This document shows, piece by piece, positions 42,229-53,859 of a stretch of DNA of 64,000 bases. The notes under the pieces were generated by a model. The model was given only the letters and a program-made list of their open reading frames with translations. It had not been told where the DNA came from and made no database searches. How positions within the stretch are numbered: the first letter of the stretch is position 1; each line of letters starts with the position of its first letter. A program made the position numbers and the translations under genes. Origin of the DNA: Tetmemena sp. SeJ-2015. Lineage: Eukaryota > Ciliophora > Spirotrichea > Sporadotrichida > Oxytrichidae. Location: NCBI GenBank assembly GCA_027382625.1, contig JAJKFJ010020639.1, positions 1 to 64,000 on the forward strand, in the 5' to 3' direction.

Positions 42229-42663
42229 ATTGATTAGAAGATATGCGTATGCTTATATTTTAAATTCTAGAGAAGTATTTTGCTTAATCTCATCTGCTGT
42301 GATGATGATAAATTCTTAGGAGGAGAACAGGAATTTTAAACAGTAGATATGTGAAATGCGAAGTTTTTATAGTTGTTCTAGAATCTGCATTCGAGTTCTA
42401 ATTATCCCTTATAATTTAAATGCCAGTTGGATTCGTTTAGTACACTTAACTCACTACCACAATTAAAAGCTTTAACAATTTTAGGGGGAAAGAGTTTGAA
42501 TTTGAATTAATGATTTTTTTACTAAAAAATAGCCCTCATTTGAATTTAATGAATAAACTATTTAACTGAGCATAATATTAAAGAGAGTAAAAGTTGAATA
42601 AACCAAAAACACTGGATAAAAACAAGCTTGATTAAACCCATAGTTTAATTAGTTCTCATTAAA
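42229..42663. other. AT-rich intergenic region
   Basis: Spacer between two genes on the same strand. It is AT-rich with short weak frames (for example around 42300-42450), no recognisable domain and no RNA gene that I could fold. Confidence 0.5.
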
Positions 42664-44864
42664 ATGTCATAAATTTCGGACAACTAAGAAACTAGCGCAG
42701 GAGTCTCTATGTTGAGACCCTATGTCAATTACTACTTCAGCACCTTCATAAGCCTATATGAAGCACTCTCAGAGACACCTAATGCAACTCTCGTCATATA
42801 AAATCAACTCAGAGCTGATGGTTGGAGCAGAGAGCCTGAAAGTACTTAATCTTAAAATCATATTTCGCAAAGTGGGGGTAACAAATAATTTCATTTTCTT
42901 AAGTCTTTTTGAGAGATGTATTTTTTATAAGGGTGGGTTCCCTGATGTCAGAATTTCTGAGGAGCTCACTCTGGAGCAGCAAATTTAGAAATCTTAAGAG
43001 ATTTAGAATAAGTTGATGTTGATGGTAGGAGTGGTGATGCTCTGTCTGGGACTATTTATTCTGCTGGGTTATTACTCCTAGTGTAAGTTCTTTACTCTCT
43101 CTCCTAAATTTTCTCACATCGTACACGTAATGTAAAACAGTACTCTACTTTTTACAAACATACACAAATCTTCAAGATTTACTACTCATAATGCAAACAT
43201 TGGGATTAATTGATCATTCAATTAAAAAACTATGTCAATCACTCTTCTTTAATCTATGAAGATCATTAAGTCGGCATGAATCCCTCATAATCCCATTTTC
43301 TTAGACTGTAATTTTCTGATCATCCTCTCTTAACTAACTTTTTATAAGAATCACTAACATTTTAATAGTTATTATCGAGAAGAGGAAAAAGGGCATGTAG
43401 AGCAAGGCAGGCGGCCACACTCAAGTTCAAACGCAGACCTCAAATTTGAACAGTACCACTTCGCAGAATACCTCAGTCACTCCTGCCAAAGGACAGAGGA
43501 AAGTAGAGCACAGCAGAAGTATATCAAACCTGAGAAGAATCTCATCTAGTGGGGGAGTTTAGCCAGCGGGGAGTAGGAAATTTTCCCACTAGGAAGATGG
43601 GAATGTTCCAGCTGAGACCCTTATTAAGCGCAAAAATAAGCTCAGAGAGAAAGGATAGCTCATTGGAGGATCGGCCAATAAGAATATGGAGGGCTCTTTA
43701 AAGGCTAGGAGACTTGATTCATAGCAGAGACTCATTATTACTAATCCTAGCTCAAATATTAAAAATGGATGTTGCGTTTTGTAAATTAATAAATGAGAGA
43801 ACTTAGATTCAGACCGCTTTGGAGTTATCATCAAGCTCATTTTCAGACCAGAGTGACATTCAAAACTCAAAAGGAAACATCACACTCGATATTATTTAAT
43901 CTTTAATTTCATAGTAATCATTATTTTTAAACAAGCCAACTACTTTTAAGGAAAATGCCTCTGTCAGAAAAGCATCAGAGTACAGCAAATCTAACTCAGA
44001 GAAGAATTTCACTATCTCAAGAAAGAAGAAGCAAACTCCCTTTAATCCTGCCTATTACCCTAGACTTGTAAAGTTCTTTAAAGATGATTCCTAAAGAGAA
44101 ACTTTATTACAATATTTAAAATATTAATATTGATTGGTAAAAAAACATTGAGTCAGCTTATGGAATTTAGAGGTACTACTGTTTAGGTTGATTAGCCAGA
44201 GCGCTCAAAGTCAAAGATATTAGATCAGAATGCAAAGCTAGAGTGGCTTAGTCGTGAGTACATCGGAGGAGGTAGCTATTAGAACATTTGCAAATTTAAT
44301 ATCTCACTTCATAAAAGATATATTTGCAGTCATATGCAGTTCGATGGTATCAAAGATTTGAAAATTGCAGAAAGCGGCAAGTCTCTATTGAGTAGGCAAA
44401 GAGTGGTCTCTGATATCGATGAGCTCTCAGCTTTGCTTTTAGACAAGCCCTCAGTCAGTGAGAATCCGAAGAAACCGGTCATACATTAGTAGGAAGATGT
44501 ATTGGATACGTTTGTTGGAGAGAATATCTTAGCTCAGCATGAGTATTAGTCGTCAGATGAAAATAATAAGAGAATCTTAGATAAGAATAAGCGTATTCTT
44601 AATCTTAAAACTAGGGCCCAGCTCAAATCCATCCAATAGGAGAAAGAAAATCTTAAGAAACACCTGAGCACGCATAATCATTCATCATTTAGTTTTTTGC
44701 GACATTAAGATTAATTTAAGAGCACTAGATTCTTCAATTCAAATATTTTGAGGAAATCCAGCATCGCAGGTGGTAGCAATCATTTGAGAAGAGGGTCTTA
44801 TTTGGGATCCAAGTCAAATCATTTCCAGTCTAATAACTTGACGATTTCAACAGCAATAAAATGA
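42664..44864 (+). CDS. Single-pass membrane protein with Ser/Lys-rich cytoplasmic tail
   Basis: From ATG 42664 (MSQISDNQETSAG) the first exon includes YVNYYFSTFISLYEALSE. After an intron near 42880 comes DVRISEELTLEQQIQK and then one strong membrane segment, LMLMVGVVMLCLGLFILLGY, at about residue 110. A canonical GTAAGT donor follows at 43082. The next exon starts IIEKRKKGMQSKAGG (basic, so cytoplasmic) and is Ser/Thr/Gln/Arg-rich. Further exons contain SRKKKQTPFNPAYYPRLVKF, and a 230-residue exon from 44164 contains ILDQNAKLEWLSREYIGGG and a Lys-rich helix, to TGA 44862-44864. There is no cleavable signal, so a type II or signal-anchor topology is likely. No enzyme, kinase or adhesion domain was recognised. 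Confidence 0.5.
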
Positions 44865-45028
44865 AATTTTATTTTTCCATTTTATCATTTTCCATCTTTT
44901 TAATCAACGTCATAAGTTAGCACTAGAAAATGCTCTGACCAAGGGAAATTATAAGATAAGAAAGCACCCGTGATTGCCTAAGTAAATAGCACAAAAAATT
45001 CAAGGGAAGGATTCTATGCCATCATATC

Positions 45029-45289
45029 TCAGAAAAGTTATTTATTTATCATTATGTAGCGATTAATTTTAAGTTACTTCTATGACAAGATGTTCGTCCA
45101 ATAACCAAACTTAAAAAGTACTTTGTCTTCTTCTTCTTCTTTATTGTTTAAACTACGAAGCGGAAATGGAAACAATCGATGATACCGTGCTAGCACAGTA
45201 CATTTGAGAGTAGATCGGAATTTCTGTATAATAAGATGCTCCTCTAGGGAGACTAAATAATCTAATTGAGTGACTTTATAGTCAGCCAT
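45029..45289 (-). CDS. Small hypothetical protein
   Basis: An 86-codon frame from ATG 45289 (MADYKVTQLDYLVSLEEHLI) to TGA 45029-45031, with three TAA/TAG codons near the end. The first half looks like a helix with basic residues, then an acidic EEEED cluster. It could be a complete small gene or the first exon of a longer one, since downstream sequence is AT-rich. No family was recognised, and a chance frame cannot be excluded. Confidence 0.3.
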
Positions 45290-45925
45290 ATTTTAAAGAA
45301 GCAGGAATCATTAATTGTAGAATAATTTGTGTGCTATATTAATCAATGATTGAGATTCTAGCGCTTCTCTGCATAAATTTAAAGAAAATAAAGCAGAATT
45401 TGTATATGAGCCTGCTGCTATCATTAGACTTGGCTTAAACTGAGCTAATCTACGGATGCTGCAGAAGAGTGAAGTGATTTATAAATTATTGCACAAATAT
45501 ATAACAAGATAGATAATGGAATTTTCAGCTTTTTAGATCAAATATTCTTTTATCATTTTTATCTTTATTGGAGTTATAATTGCAAGCAGCATAAAAAAGG
45601 CAGAAAAAAAGACAAATACATACAAAGGGGCACTTGACTTAAAGAGGACAAGAAAGATTTTTCGGGAAAGATGAATTTTTATTGTCAATTTAAATACTCA
45701 TTTGAATAAAAAAAATTTTAAATGAATATCTTGGACAAATCTTTGAGTAGGTACTAAATAGTTAGAGCGGTAATTATATACAGTTATCATCCTGAGCTAG
45801 ATACAACTCATACTCTTATATTTCTTAAAACGAACTGCACTTTGCTATAATCTCCTCTTACGACACAAATTTCCTTGGCTTATCCCTCAATTGCTAAATC
45901 AAAGTTTGTTCCAATTGCTTATGAA
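45290..45925. other. AT-rich intergenic region
   Basis: Between two minus-strand genes. It is strongly AT-rich from 45480 on, with A and T runs. I see no supportable frame, repeat array or RNA gene. Confidence 0.55.
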
Positions 45926-46464
45926 TCACTGAGCAGCTGCCTCAAGGAACTCGTCAATAGCTGCAGGGCCTTCTTTTGAAACCTTGTCAACTGCAGAGCT
46001 GTCTAAAAAATTAACCACACTCTGAAACATTTGAAATTATAAAATGCTGTTGATAACTGAGCCATCGAGCTTGAGGACGATGAGTCTTGGGACTCCCTTC
46101 ACCTCAAACTTCTTGGCAATAGCAGCAATACGCTTGTCTGCGCGAGGGAGAGCCAACCAGGGCATCTCAGCGTAGTAGGTATCGTACTCCTCCTGGGTCT
46201 TGTCGCCTGACACAAAGATCACCTCAAACTGCTTCTCATCGCTGTTCAGCTCAGTTCATATTTCACAATCACTGCTCTCTTCTTTATATCTAAATAATTG
46301 TCAGTGTAGAGATCGGCGAAGACGGGGGTGAATTCTCTGCAGGGAGGGCAGTGGTGCATACTGAAGTAGATACAGAAGAACTTCACTCCTGAAAGAGCCT
46401 CAGCTGCGGTGGTAGTGCCAGACTTGGTAATGACAACGTCGCTTCCGAATAATTCCTCAGCCAT
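45926..46464 (-). CDS. Nucleoredoxin/tryparedoxin-like protein
   Basis: From ATG 46464 the protein reads MAEELFGSDVVITKSG, then FFCIYFSMHHCPPCREFTPV, the thioredoxin-fold active site. After an intervening segment come FEVIFVSGDKTQEEYDTYYA, EMPWLALP and the cis-Pro region GVPRLIVLKLDGSV. The C-terminal helix ends EFLEAAAQ at TGA 45926-45928. Order and spacing match nucleoredoxin and tryparedoxin, thiol oxidoreductases of the cytosol. The usual Trp before the CPPC cysteines is His here. The segment between FADLYT and LNSDEKQFEV is interrupted: removing 50 bases between two copies of a 5-base repeat gives LYTELNSDEKQF, the normal family spacing. A 17- or 23-nt GT-AG intron would also keep the frame but leaves about ten extra residues. 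Confidence 0.8.
46251..46305. repeat. TCAGT direct repeats flanking an intervening segment
   Basis: TCAGT occurs at 46251-46255 and 46301-46305, exactly 50 bases apart. The AT-rich 45 bases between them interrupt the nucleoredoxin frame. Excision leaving one copy restores both frame and family spacing. This resembles the pointer repeats that flank internal eliminated sequences in ciliate germline DNA. Confidence 0.5.
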
Positions 46465-46596
46465 TTCTGTGTCGCGCAAATGCTTAGTGTGTTTAAATTT
46501 ATTATTATTGCAATTCAAATTCAATTTATACTCTCTTCATCACTTTAATTCACTCTCGACATCCCTTTAACATAACTTTAATTATTATACCTAAAA

Positions 46597-49500
46597 TCAT
46601 TCACTTGCTCGCTCTACTTGCTTTTAACTAGTTGCATTAGACTAAGGAATCTGATCTTGCGAATCTCCCCCTCTGAGGGAGGAGATATCAAAATGACTTA
46701 GTTTTGCATCCTCTGCATGATACTTAATCTAGTTCACCATCTCTTTCATAAATGGCTTTAGGAGTTTCACATTCTTGTGCTCATCGTAGGAGAATGTTAC
46801 TCTCTAAATAAAAAGAGAATTCACTCTTAGCTGTTTATTGATAGCGTATCTCTTTTCATTATCCTTAACCATTTCCTTAAACTGTTGCAGTTTCTATAAC
46901 TTATTAACTTGCCTTTCCCACTAGCTCTTGCATCACCTTCACTTAGATCAGGCGTTAGAAAAATGTTTGAGCGCCCCTTCTGCTTTTGGAAGTAAAGTTG
47001 GTTATTAGAGCCTTTGAAAAGCTCATCATGAACATCAATCATTAAACTCAAACGCATTTTAGCATAGGATGCTTTATTTTTGAGTAAATAAGGGAGAAGT
47101 CCATCTTGTCAGAGTTATAATGAAACTTCTAAGATTTGAATCTCTGGGTGGGGCTAAATGCACTAAAGACTTGCTTCCCTCTGTTTCCCTCTATGACTTT
47201 CTTGTATTCCAGAGATATCTAATTGGAGAGTGTCTCGCTAGGAATCTTTTGAATCAGCCTCTAGTCGTCTTTAGTAGAGTTTTTCATATAGTACTTAATC
47301 TGTCCATTCTTTGAATCCTTGAAGTAGAGCCTCAAAAGATCTAGAGGAGCTAGGCTCTCCGTATTGAATTCTCCTCTGGGACTCTATAAGAAAATAATTG
47401 AATATACTAACTACATGTAGATTGAATATAACTATCTTCTTAATGAGGTAGGATGCTTTCGCTATTCTCGAGCATATTGGATATCTTAATTCCCAGACTT
47501 ATCTTAGAACTCTTTAGAGATCAATCTGTTCTTGAAGGTGTTTTACTGACCAGGAACTAAGTTCAGCTTAAAATATTAGTAGAAAATAATAAAGCAATTA
47601 TAAGCTTAAACTTGTCATAGTTATTTTAAGAAGACTATTCCAAATTTAGTAGATGGTTTCTATATAGCTCTTGATCAAACTTTGCGATTTCTCTTTGTAA
47701 CTCCAGCATTTGCTCTTTTGAAAGAGTTATTTAACCTTCGTTTCCTCCCTCGACAATAGAAATGTTTTTATCACCTGAATCTCCAGCTAAAAATGGAATA
47801 ATTAGAGTTTACAGAAATTATAAAGCTATCAAAATATCCGGTGTTCTAAATAGAGTATTGTTTTAAGTCCTATCTCTTTCAGTCATTTTTAAGAGATCAA
47901 TTAAAATTCATGTTTAATAAAAGTCTTAATCATTTATATCATCCTCAAGAGAGTTTTCTCTTGACTGATTGAATGCTGAAATATTTTACTTGTGGATAAG
48001 ACCGAAACCATTCACATCCGTTTTCAAACCTGGCTTAATTCTTCTGTTCATGAAATTTGAATAAGTTGGAGCTTATTTCCTCGCAGATGAAACTTATATG
48101 GAATTCTCAGCTGTAGAGAGTTGTTTAGAAATAGGATTCGATGTCTAGCTACTCATCTTCAAACTTCTTTGAATATCTCGCATTGCGTTTTTCCGTGTCT
48201 CTCTTAGATTTTTCTCAGTAGTCCACTGTAAATTCCCATTCCGAGCTCTCTATTCTTTCACTTTCTGTATCAATTAGTTTTAATTATAAAACGAAAGCGA
48301 TATTTATCATATGTTACATAGGGGAGTTGCCACTTAATAAATAACCCTTTTCATCTCTTTCTTCCTGGTAAGCTACGAAGGTATCTTAAAGCTTTCTAGT
48401 ATTGGGAGAATAGACCTCACTCTCCTGAGAGTTTTGCTACTAAATCACAGACTAACGTCTTTGGGCTGAGGTAAAATCTAAGGCCTCCAAAATTAACAGG
48501 AGTCTCCTCATTCAGTTTACTCATCGCAACCACTCCAGTTTTAGAGAGATCCCCATTCCCTGCTCCAAGTTGCTTGGAATCTTAAATTTACCCTCCAAAA
48601 CTGACCAAGGAGTTTATAATGCCATACTGCTAAGCTTACTAATGCAGGAAGGTTAGCTATTCCTGCTTTTATAATGAGTAGGGGCTTTTTTCTTCCTAAA
48701 GTGGGAGCCTAACCTCTTTCTCTTGAGATTTTAAATCTCTTTAGTACGTTTAGTCATAGCTACTTTAAGAAAGTAGTTCCTGCTAGTTATCACTCTAAAT
48801 CCTCTCCTCTCTGTGGTGTTAGACTTAAGTTTCTCTCACATTTTAAGTCTAGGCTCTGTATTTTATAGGACGCGTTTGAAAATTCTTAGAAACTAGAGGC
48901 TAAGATACATTAGATAATCTAAGTTGCTATGGCTTTGTTGCAGCAAAATTTTAGAAATTAAACTCATTAGACTATCCCCTTTGCACAGAATCTTCATTCT
49001 TAGCACTGAAAGGTGCTCTGATGTTGCTAAAAGAAACAGCAGAGAAGTTGTTGTTGTTTGCATTGACTTGTTAAATTTTTAGCTTCTAGCCATTGACGCT
49101 TTTTTAAAAATTGAATCCTCTGCTTTAGCTTGCCAAATTATTCAAATGAGGAAGTTGCTCAGGCAGAGCAAAACGATTAGTGAAGCTCGTATACCTCATT
49201 TAATCTAAAGAGAAGGAGTTAGGAAACTTTACTAAAACAATGATAACTTACTCTTTGTGGGACTATCTTTATTAGAAGAGAAACCATAGTCATCTGGATT
49301 GTGAAAATCTTAGCTAAACTTAGTACCATGGAAAGGGCTAAACATATTTAAAGCTCTCGTATCCTATGTCATTCCAGCTTCTTGGTTTTTAATTCCTGTG
49401 AAGCCAAGGCCCAACATCTCGTTTAGCTTGTAGTTTGAGCGTTTCTTTGGGGATGCACTAAATACCTGATTAGTGTGGCCAGTTGTTTAGGACTGATGAG

Positions 49501-50742
49501 AATAGTTGAAGAAGTGAGGAAGGTGATTATCTGAAGTTTACTACCCTGCTTGAGTCCTAATGGCCTTTTGCTTTTAAGGGAAATTATTCGAACTCTTCAT
49601 TGTCAAAATATTGAAAAAGTAATAAAAGTGTAAATATTGTCGTTTTATCTGAGAACATTGCAGTCGGGGGAGGTAGGCGCTCCTGTTCCTGATAGCTGTT
49701 TCTGAGTACTTAAGATTGATTCAGGATTCCTTTAGAAGTGGACATTTATCCAAGGCCTACTCTTTGAAAGCTGCTTATGCTGAAACCTCCACTCATATTA
49801 AGGATATTAGCAGCCATATTAGACTTTCTAATCTTGCTATCCCCCGCAGTCAAAGTGTCTTATTAGTTAGATTGAGTGATAGCATCTTTTGAATTAGATA
49901 ACATCAGGTTAATAAAAATTACGCTTAGGGGTATTTTCATATTGCACCTCATCTACAAGATCGCTCTTCGTCTCTTTGATCTTTCGCTACACTTACTAAT
50001 TTGCATCAACAACAATCTTCTAAACTTGCCTCTGCTTTTCCTTCTTATCAATATAAAATGAGATTGCTAAACTATTCGTCCTTCTATTATTCTTTCTTCA
50101 CTTTTGGCTATGCTTCGTTAAGTTTCATGCTCTTGACCTTAATCTCAGGAGCAGGCTATTCTAAACTCTTTCTAGGTTCTTCCTCTCTCTTGGATACAAG
50201 TATGAGTTGTTATGATACCTCTTTGCTGGTGTCTTCCAATTCCATCCCTTCCCTTTTAGCGGTGCTCGGAGGAATTAATCCCTCAAGATCTTGGTTTGCG
50301 TTTTGTAAAGCTGAGAGATGCAACTGAGGCAGTTGATTCTTTGAGAGTGGGGTGGCTGCCGCTTTAGGAGAGAGCTAACTTTAAGTGAAAATGGCAGCTG
50401 CCACCTTATCATTGTTGAGTGGCGAGTAGTGAGGCTGCTGATGCCTACTATCTGTGGAGTTAGTGAGATTGTGCTACCTCAAATCTGAATTCCTTTGGTG
50501 GTTGATGCTGCCCGTATAACTCTATTTTTAAGGATAATTAGGAATGGCTTAATGCAAACTGCCGATATTTAGAGGGGCCAAAATGAAACCATTTTATTGC
50601 AGAAATTGTTCAAAGCTTAAGAAGAATTTTTATGAAATGTATGATTGGGATAGTCTCTGAAATAATTTGGATTATAGGCCACGTCATCGTGAGATTATCT
50701 TCTTATTGGGCCGCTCTCCTGCTCTGACTGAAACGAAAACAT
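46597..50742 (-). CDS. Very large Ser/Asn/Gln-rich, mostly disordered protein
   Basis: From ATG 50742 (MFSFQSEQESGPIRRQS) coding-like frames run to TGA 46597-46599. Segments in order: Gln/His/Pro-rich (50700-50450); Glu/Lys-rich helix (50300-50040) with EDTSKEVSQQLILVSKREEE; KEKQRQVQKIVVDANQQ; then, after a 37-nt GT-AG intron (about 49879-49915), MAANILNMSGGFSISSFQRV; then MKSSNNFPQKQKAIRTQAG and long Ser/Asn/Gln-rich exons (49600-48400). The C-terminal half contains NPISKQLSTAENSIQVSSAR, PSETLSNQISLEYKKVIEG and a final helical segment (LQQFKEMVKDNEKRYAINKQ) ending QVERASE. It could be two genes, the second starting at ATG 49600; a 64-nt intron would join them. The predicted product exceeds 1200 residues. 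No domain was recognised. Composition suggests a scaffold, or a nucleoporin- or granule-like protein. Confidence 0.5.
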
Positions 50743-51300
50743 CTTAATAAAAAATGATAAACGTGAGATTGAGTTTGTTTGGAGTCAACTCTGTCCTCCT
50801 TTCCTCGAATCCATGAGGATTTGCAGATCTCTATCCTCTATTATAATTTAAGACATAATTTAAAGATTTCCTTTGTCAAAGGTATTTCTATTATTTGTAT
50901 TCTTTGCTTTTTATCCTTTAGAACTCATTTGCTTTAATAATTCAGTAAGTAGTAGTAGTTTATCAGCTTTAAGAACTTTTAAATGTATAAACTTTGTTTG
51001 TGTTAATTTAAGATCCTCTTTCTTGCTATGAATTTCTTTTGGATTCTTAGATTTCTTTTTAGAATATTTTGAAGCTTTTGGTTTGGTGTTCTTTTATTTG
51101 TTATAATTAGTTTTTTAATTGTATTACTGCTGCTGTGGTCTTAGTATAATTATTTTATTATTCCACTACATTTTTTATTGCCTCACTAATCTATAATTAA
51201 AAATGCTCCTTGTATTCTTGTATTGAAATTGCACAGAGTAGGGTTAATTAAATGATTGGAGTTCAGTGGGAATTTTATTATAAATTTCGAAACAAATAAA
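50743..51300. other. AT-rich divergent promoter region
   Basis: Separates divergent genes. T-rich tracts dominate (50880-51150). I see no reading frame of quality or RNA gene. It presumably carries both promoters. Confidence 0.55.
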
Positions 51301-53733
51301 ATGAGCAATAATCTTAAATCAACAATTAAGATGAAGAAGATGATACTATTATATTATAACTTTTTATCTTGGTGTGAGCTCAGCAACTGGCAACCTGGCT
51401 CCAGCCATAATTAAGCAGGTAATAAACAACAAAAATTTACCAATCCAGATTAAATCAAAATCTAAAAGCAGTAGTTCTAACTGAAAATGAATATAGGAGC
51501 CAGAACTCTCCGACAATGAAGGCGAGAAGAAGGCAAAGAAGTCCCCCAATGATATCCTTATGATCAAATCCATCAAGCAACTAGAGTCCACTGAACTCGA
51601 TCTTTACTCCCCACGCTTTTAGAAGGCATGCGTCTCACTCGGAATACCACTTAGAGACTGCGTCAAAAAGTAAGTCAGTCTAAAATATTCACTGACAAAA
51701 TTCTCCTTGAAGGATATCCTGAGAAGTTTTACACTTCTTCAATATGATAAACACGTTTTAAATGGTTTCTTAGGAAGAAAGACCACTTTATGGAAAAGGG
51801 CGTGGCTGATGACATAGTAGAGCTTCGGCTCAAGCACTATTAAAACAGATAAATTGATCTTCTCAACCGCATTCTAGAGGAAAGACGCAAGATCAGTAAG
51901 CAAGAGAAATAATTACTTATCACTTATAGAGAACAGAGACTTCGTGCATGATAAGTTGCAGACACAGGCATAGAACTTTGCAAGCCAGACACTCAACAAA
52001 ACTTAGCAGAGCAAGTTTTTCTCTCCCCAGAACAATAAATCTCAGATGGGCAAGACAGCTGCTACCACTGGCCAAAGCTAGTTCGACTCTCAGAAGAGAT
52101 TTGCATCTACTTCTAAGATATTTATCCTCGCCATCTTCTTCATACTTGCTATTAACTTTTTATAAGATGTTCATGTCTCCTTAGAATTTGAGAGGCTCCT
52201 TTGAAGACTAGTGGTCATTCAATTAGCACATTGTCTATATTTATTCGAGCAGGATAAGATGCAGAAGTTTAAGCAGAAGAAGACTTTCAAAGCACAGATG
52301 GTGATAGACTTAGAGTACACCAAGCTGATGCGAGACAGAGAGTATGAAGATCGCCTAAAAAAGATAGACAAAAAGCTCAAGGAGGAATAGTAGTTCAGGA
52401 AAGAAATTAAGCTCAAGCATGACCACAAACTTGAAATAGCAAAGACCAAAAATGAAAGTCATATTGTAGTGTATGTACTCTTCACTTCTTCTTGATTATA
52501 ATAAAATGAGCAGTTGGCGAAGGACTAAGTGTGGCAGCAGTAGAAGCTAGCAGAGAGAGCGGAAAAGGATATGATGGCTAAGAGTGAGAAGCATCAGCAG
52601 TTGGAGAGACTGCGTATGCAAGAGCTGCGTAAGAGGGAGGAGGACTTCGAGCGCAAGAAACAACTGATAGACTAGATGCGCAGAGCTAGGGAACAAGAGG
52701 AGCAGAGAGCTGTTGCTGAGAACTTGGAAAGGTTCCAAGCCAAGATTAAAGAAGGGAGCGAGAAGCACAACTATCAACTCACACACCTGTTATTAGTCTA
52801 CAAGTCAATTTCTCCTATTATGGATCAACTGCAGAGAGTGATTAGTGAAGCCAGGTTGAGAAACACGATTCAACACGAGAAGGTGGAGAAGTGGAAGGAG
52901 ATGAAGGAGAAGCAGGACCAGGACGAGATGCGAGTGATGTTCTCCAATGAGGAGAAGTACCTCAAGAAGATGCAACGCATCGCCAAGAGCACCCACGATT
53001 TGCATTAGAAGATCAGAGAGAAGAAGCAGCTTAAGATGGAGAAACTTAACTAGAACAAAGCCCTGGAGGATGACTAGGTGGAGGTGAAGCTGAAGTCAAT
53101 AATGTAAAAGTTTAAGCAGGCAGAGCAGAACGTGGAGCAAATCAGAGTAAGCTATTACTGACATCATTTGAATTTGGATCCTAAAATGTTTTTGTAGAAA
53201 GATAAGGAACACGAAATTCATCTTAAGCATGAACTCAGGAGGCTATAAAATAGCCAAATGATTATTCATTTGATTTCTCATTTCCATGGAGGCTGAAAGA
53301 GGAAGACAGAAAGAAAGAGAGGGAGACGACAGGAGCGTCTTGATGTAAGTTAATATTCTAAAATTGCATTCCAAATATACCTTTTCCAACAAATTTTAAA
53401 CTGATGTCTATAGAAAATAAAGAAGCGGCGCATCCTCAAGAAGACCAAAGAGACTCAGTCGCAGATAGACTTCTACCGCCAGTCGGAGCAGGAGCTGCAG
53501 CGCAAGCGCATGCAAGAGAGCATCAGAAGTATGATTGAGTTCAACTCCATGTTCCACACAGTTTAAACTGTCATTCAAGCCAAGAATCTCCCAGTCAAAG
53601 AGAAATTATTTATTATAAACAGAATATATTATGAACTTTTTAGAAAAGCAAATTGCTGAGAGACCATTCACTCGAGATCAAACCTTAATTCATAGAAAAG
53701 AAAAAGAAGGGCGACAAGGATCAAGATAAGTGA
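51301..53733 (+). CDS. Long coiled-coil protein, probably axonemal or cytoskeletal
   Basis: After an uncertain 5' part (ATG 51301, MSNNLKSTIKMKKM) come acidic/basic exons (SDNEGEKKAKKSPNDILM, FQKACVSLGIPLRDC), then VELRLKHYQNRQIDLLNRI. From 52249 the protein is almost pure charged helix: MVIDLEYTKLMRDREYEDRL, an intron, MRRAREQEEQRAVAENLERF, VEKWKEMKEKQDQDEMRVMF and MEKLNQNKALEDDQVEVKLK. GT-AG introns follow at about 53149-53199 and 53343-53413. After the last intron (about 53601-53650) the protein ends EKKKKGDKDQDK at TGA 53731-53733. Length is about 620 residues. The continuous Lys/Glu/Gln/Arg-rich helix is typical of ciliary CCDC/CFAP proteins, but I cannot name the family. Its codon use is more GC-rich than its neighbours', which suggests strong expression. 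Confidence 0.6.
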
Positions 53734-53859
53734 AGCACTCAAGAGTCTTTAAGATCAAAATAAGGAGAGCAGAAAGCTGATACATAATCTAATATATTCC
53801 TTTAAATACAGACGATTTGTTCCCAATTTTCAAATATAAGAACGAAAATTTTAAATCAA

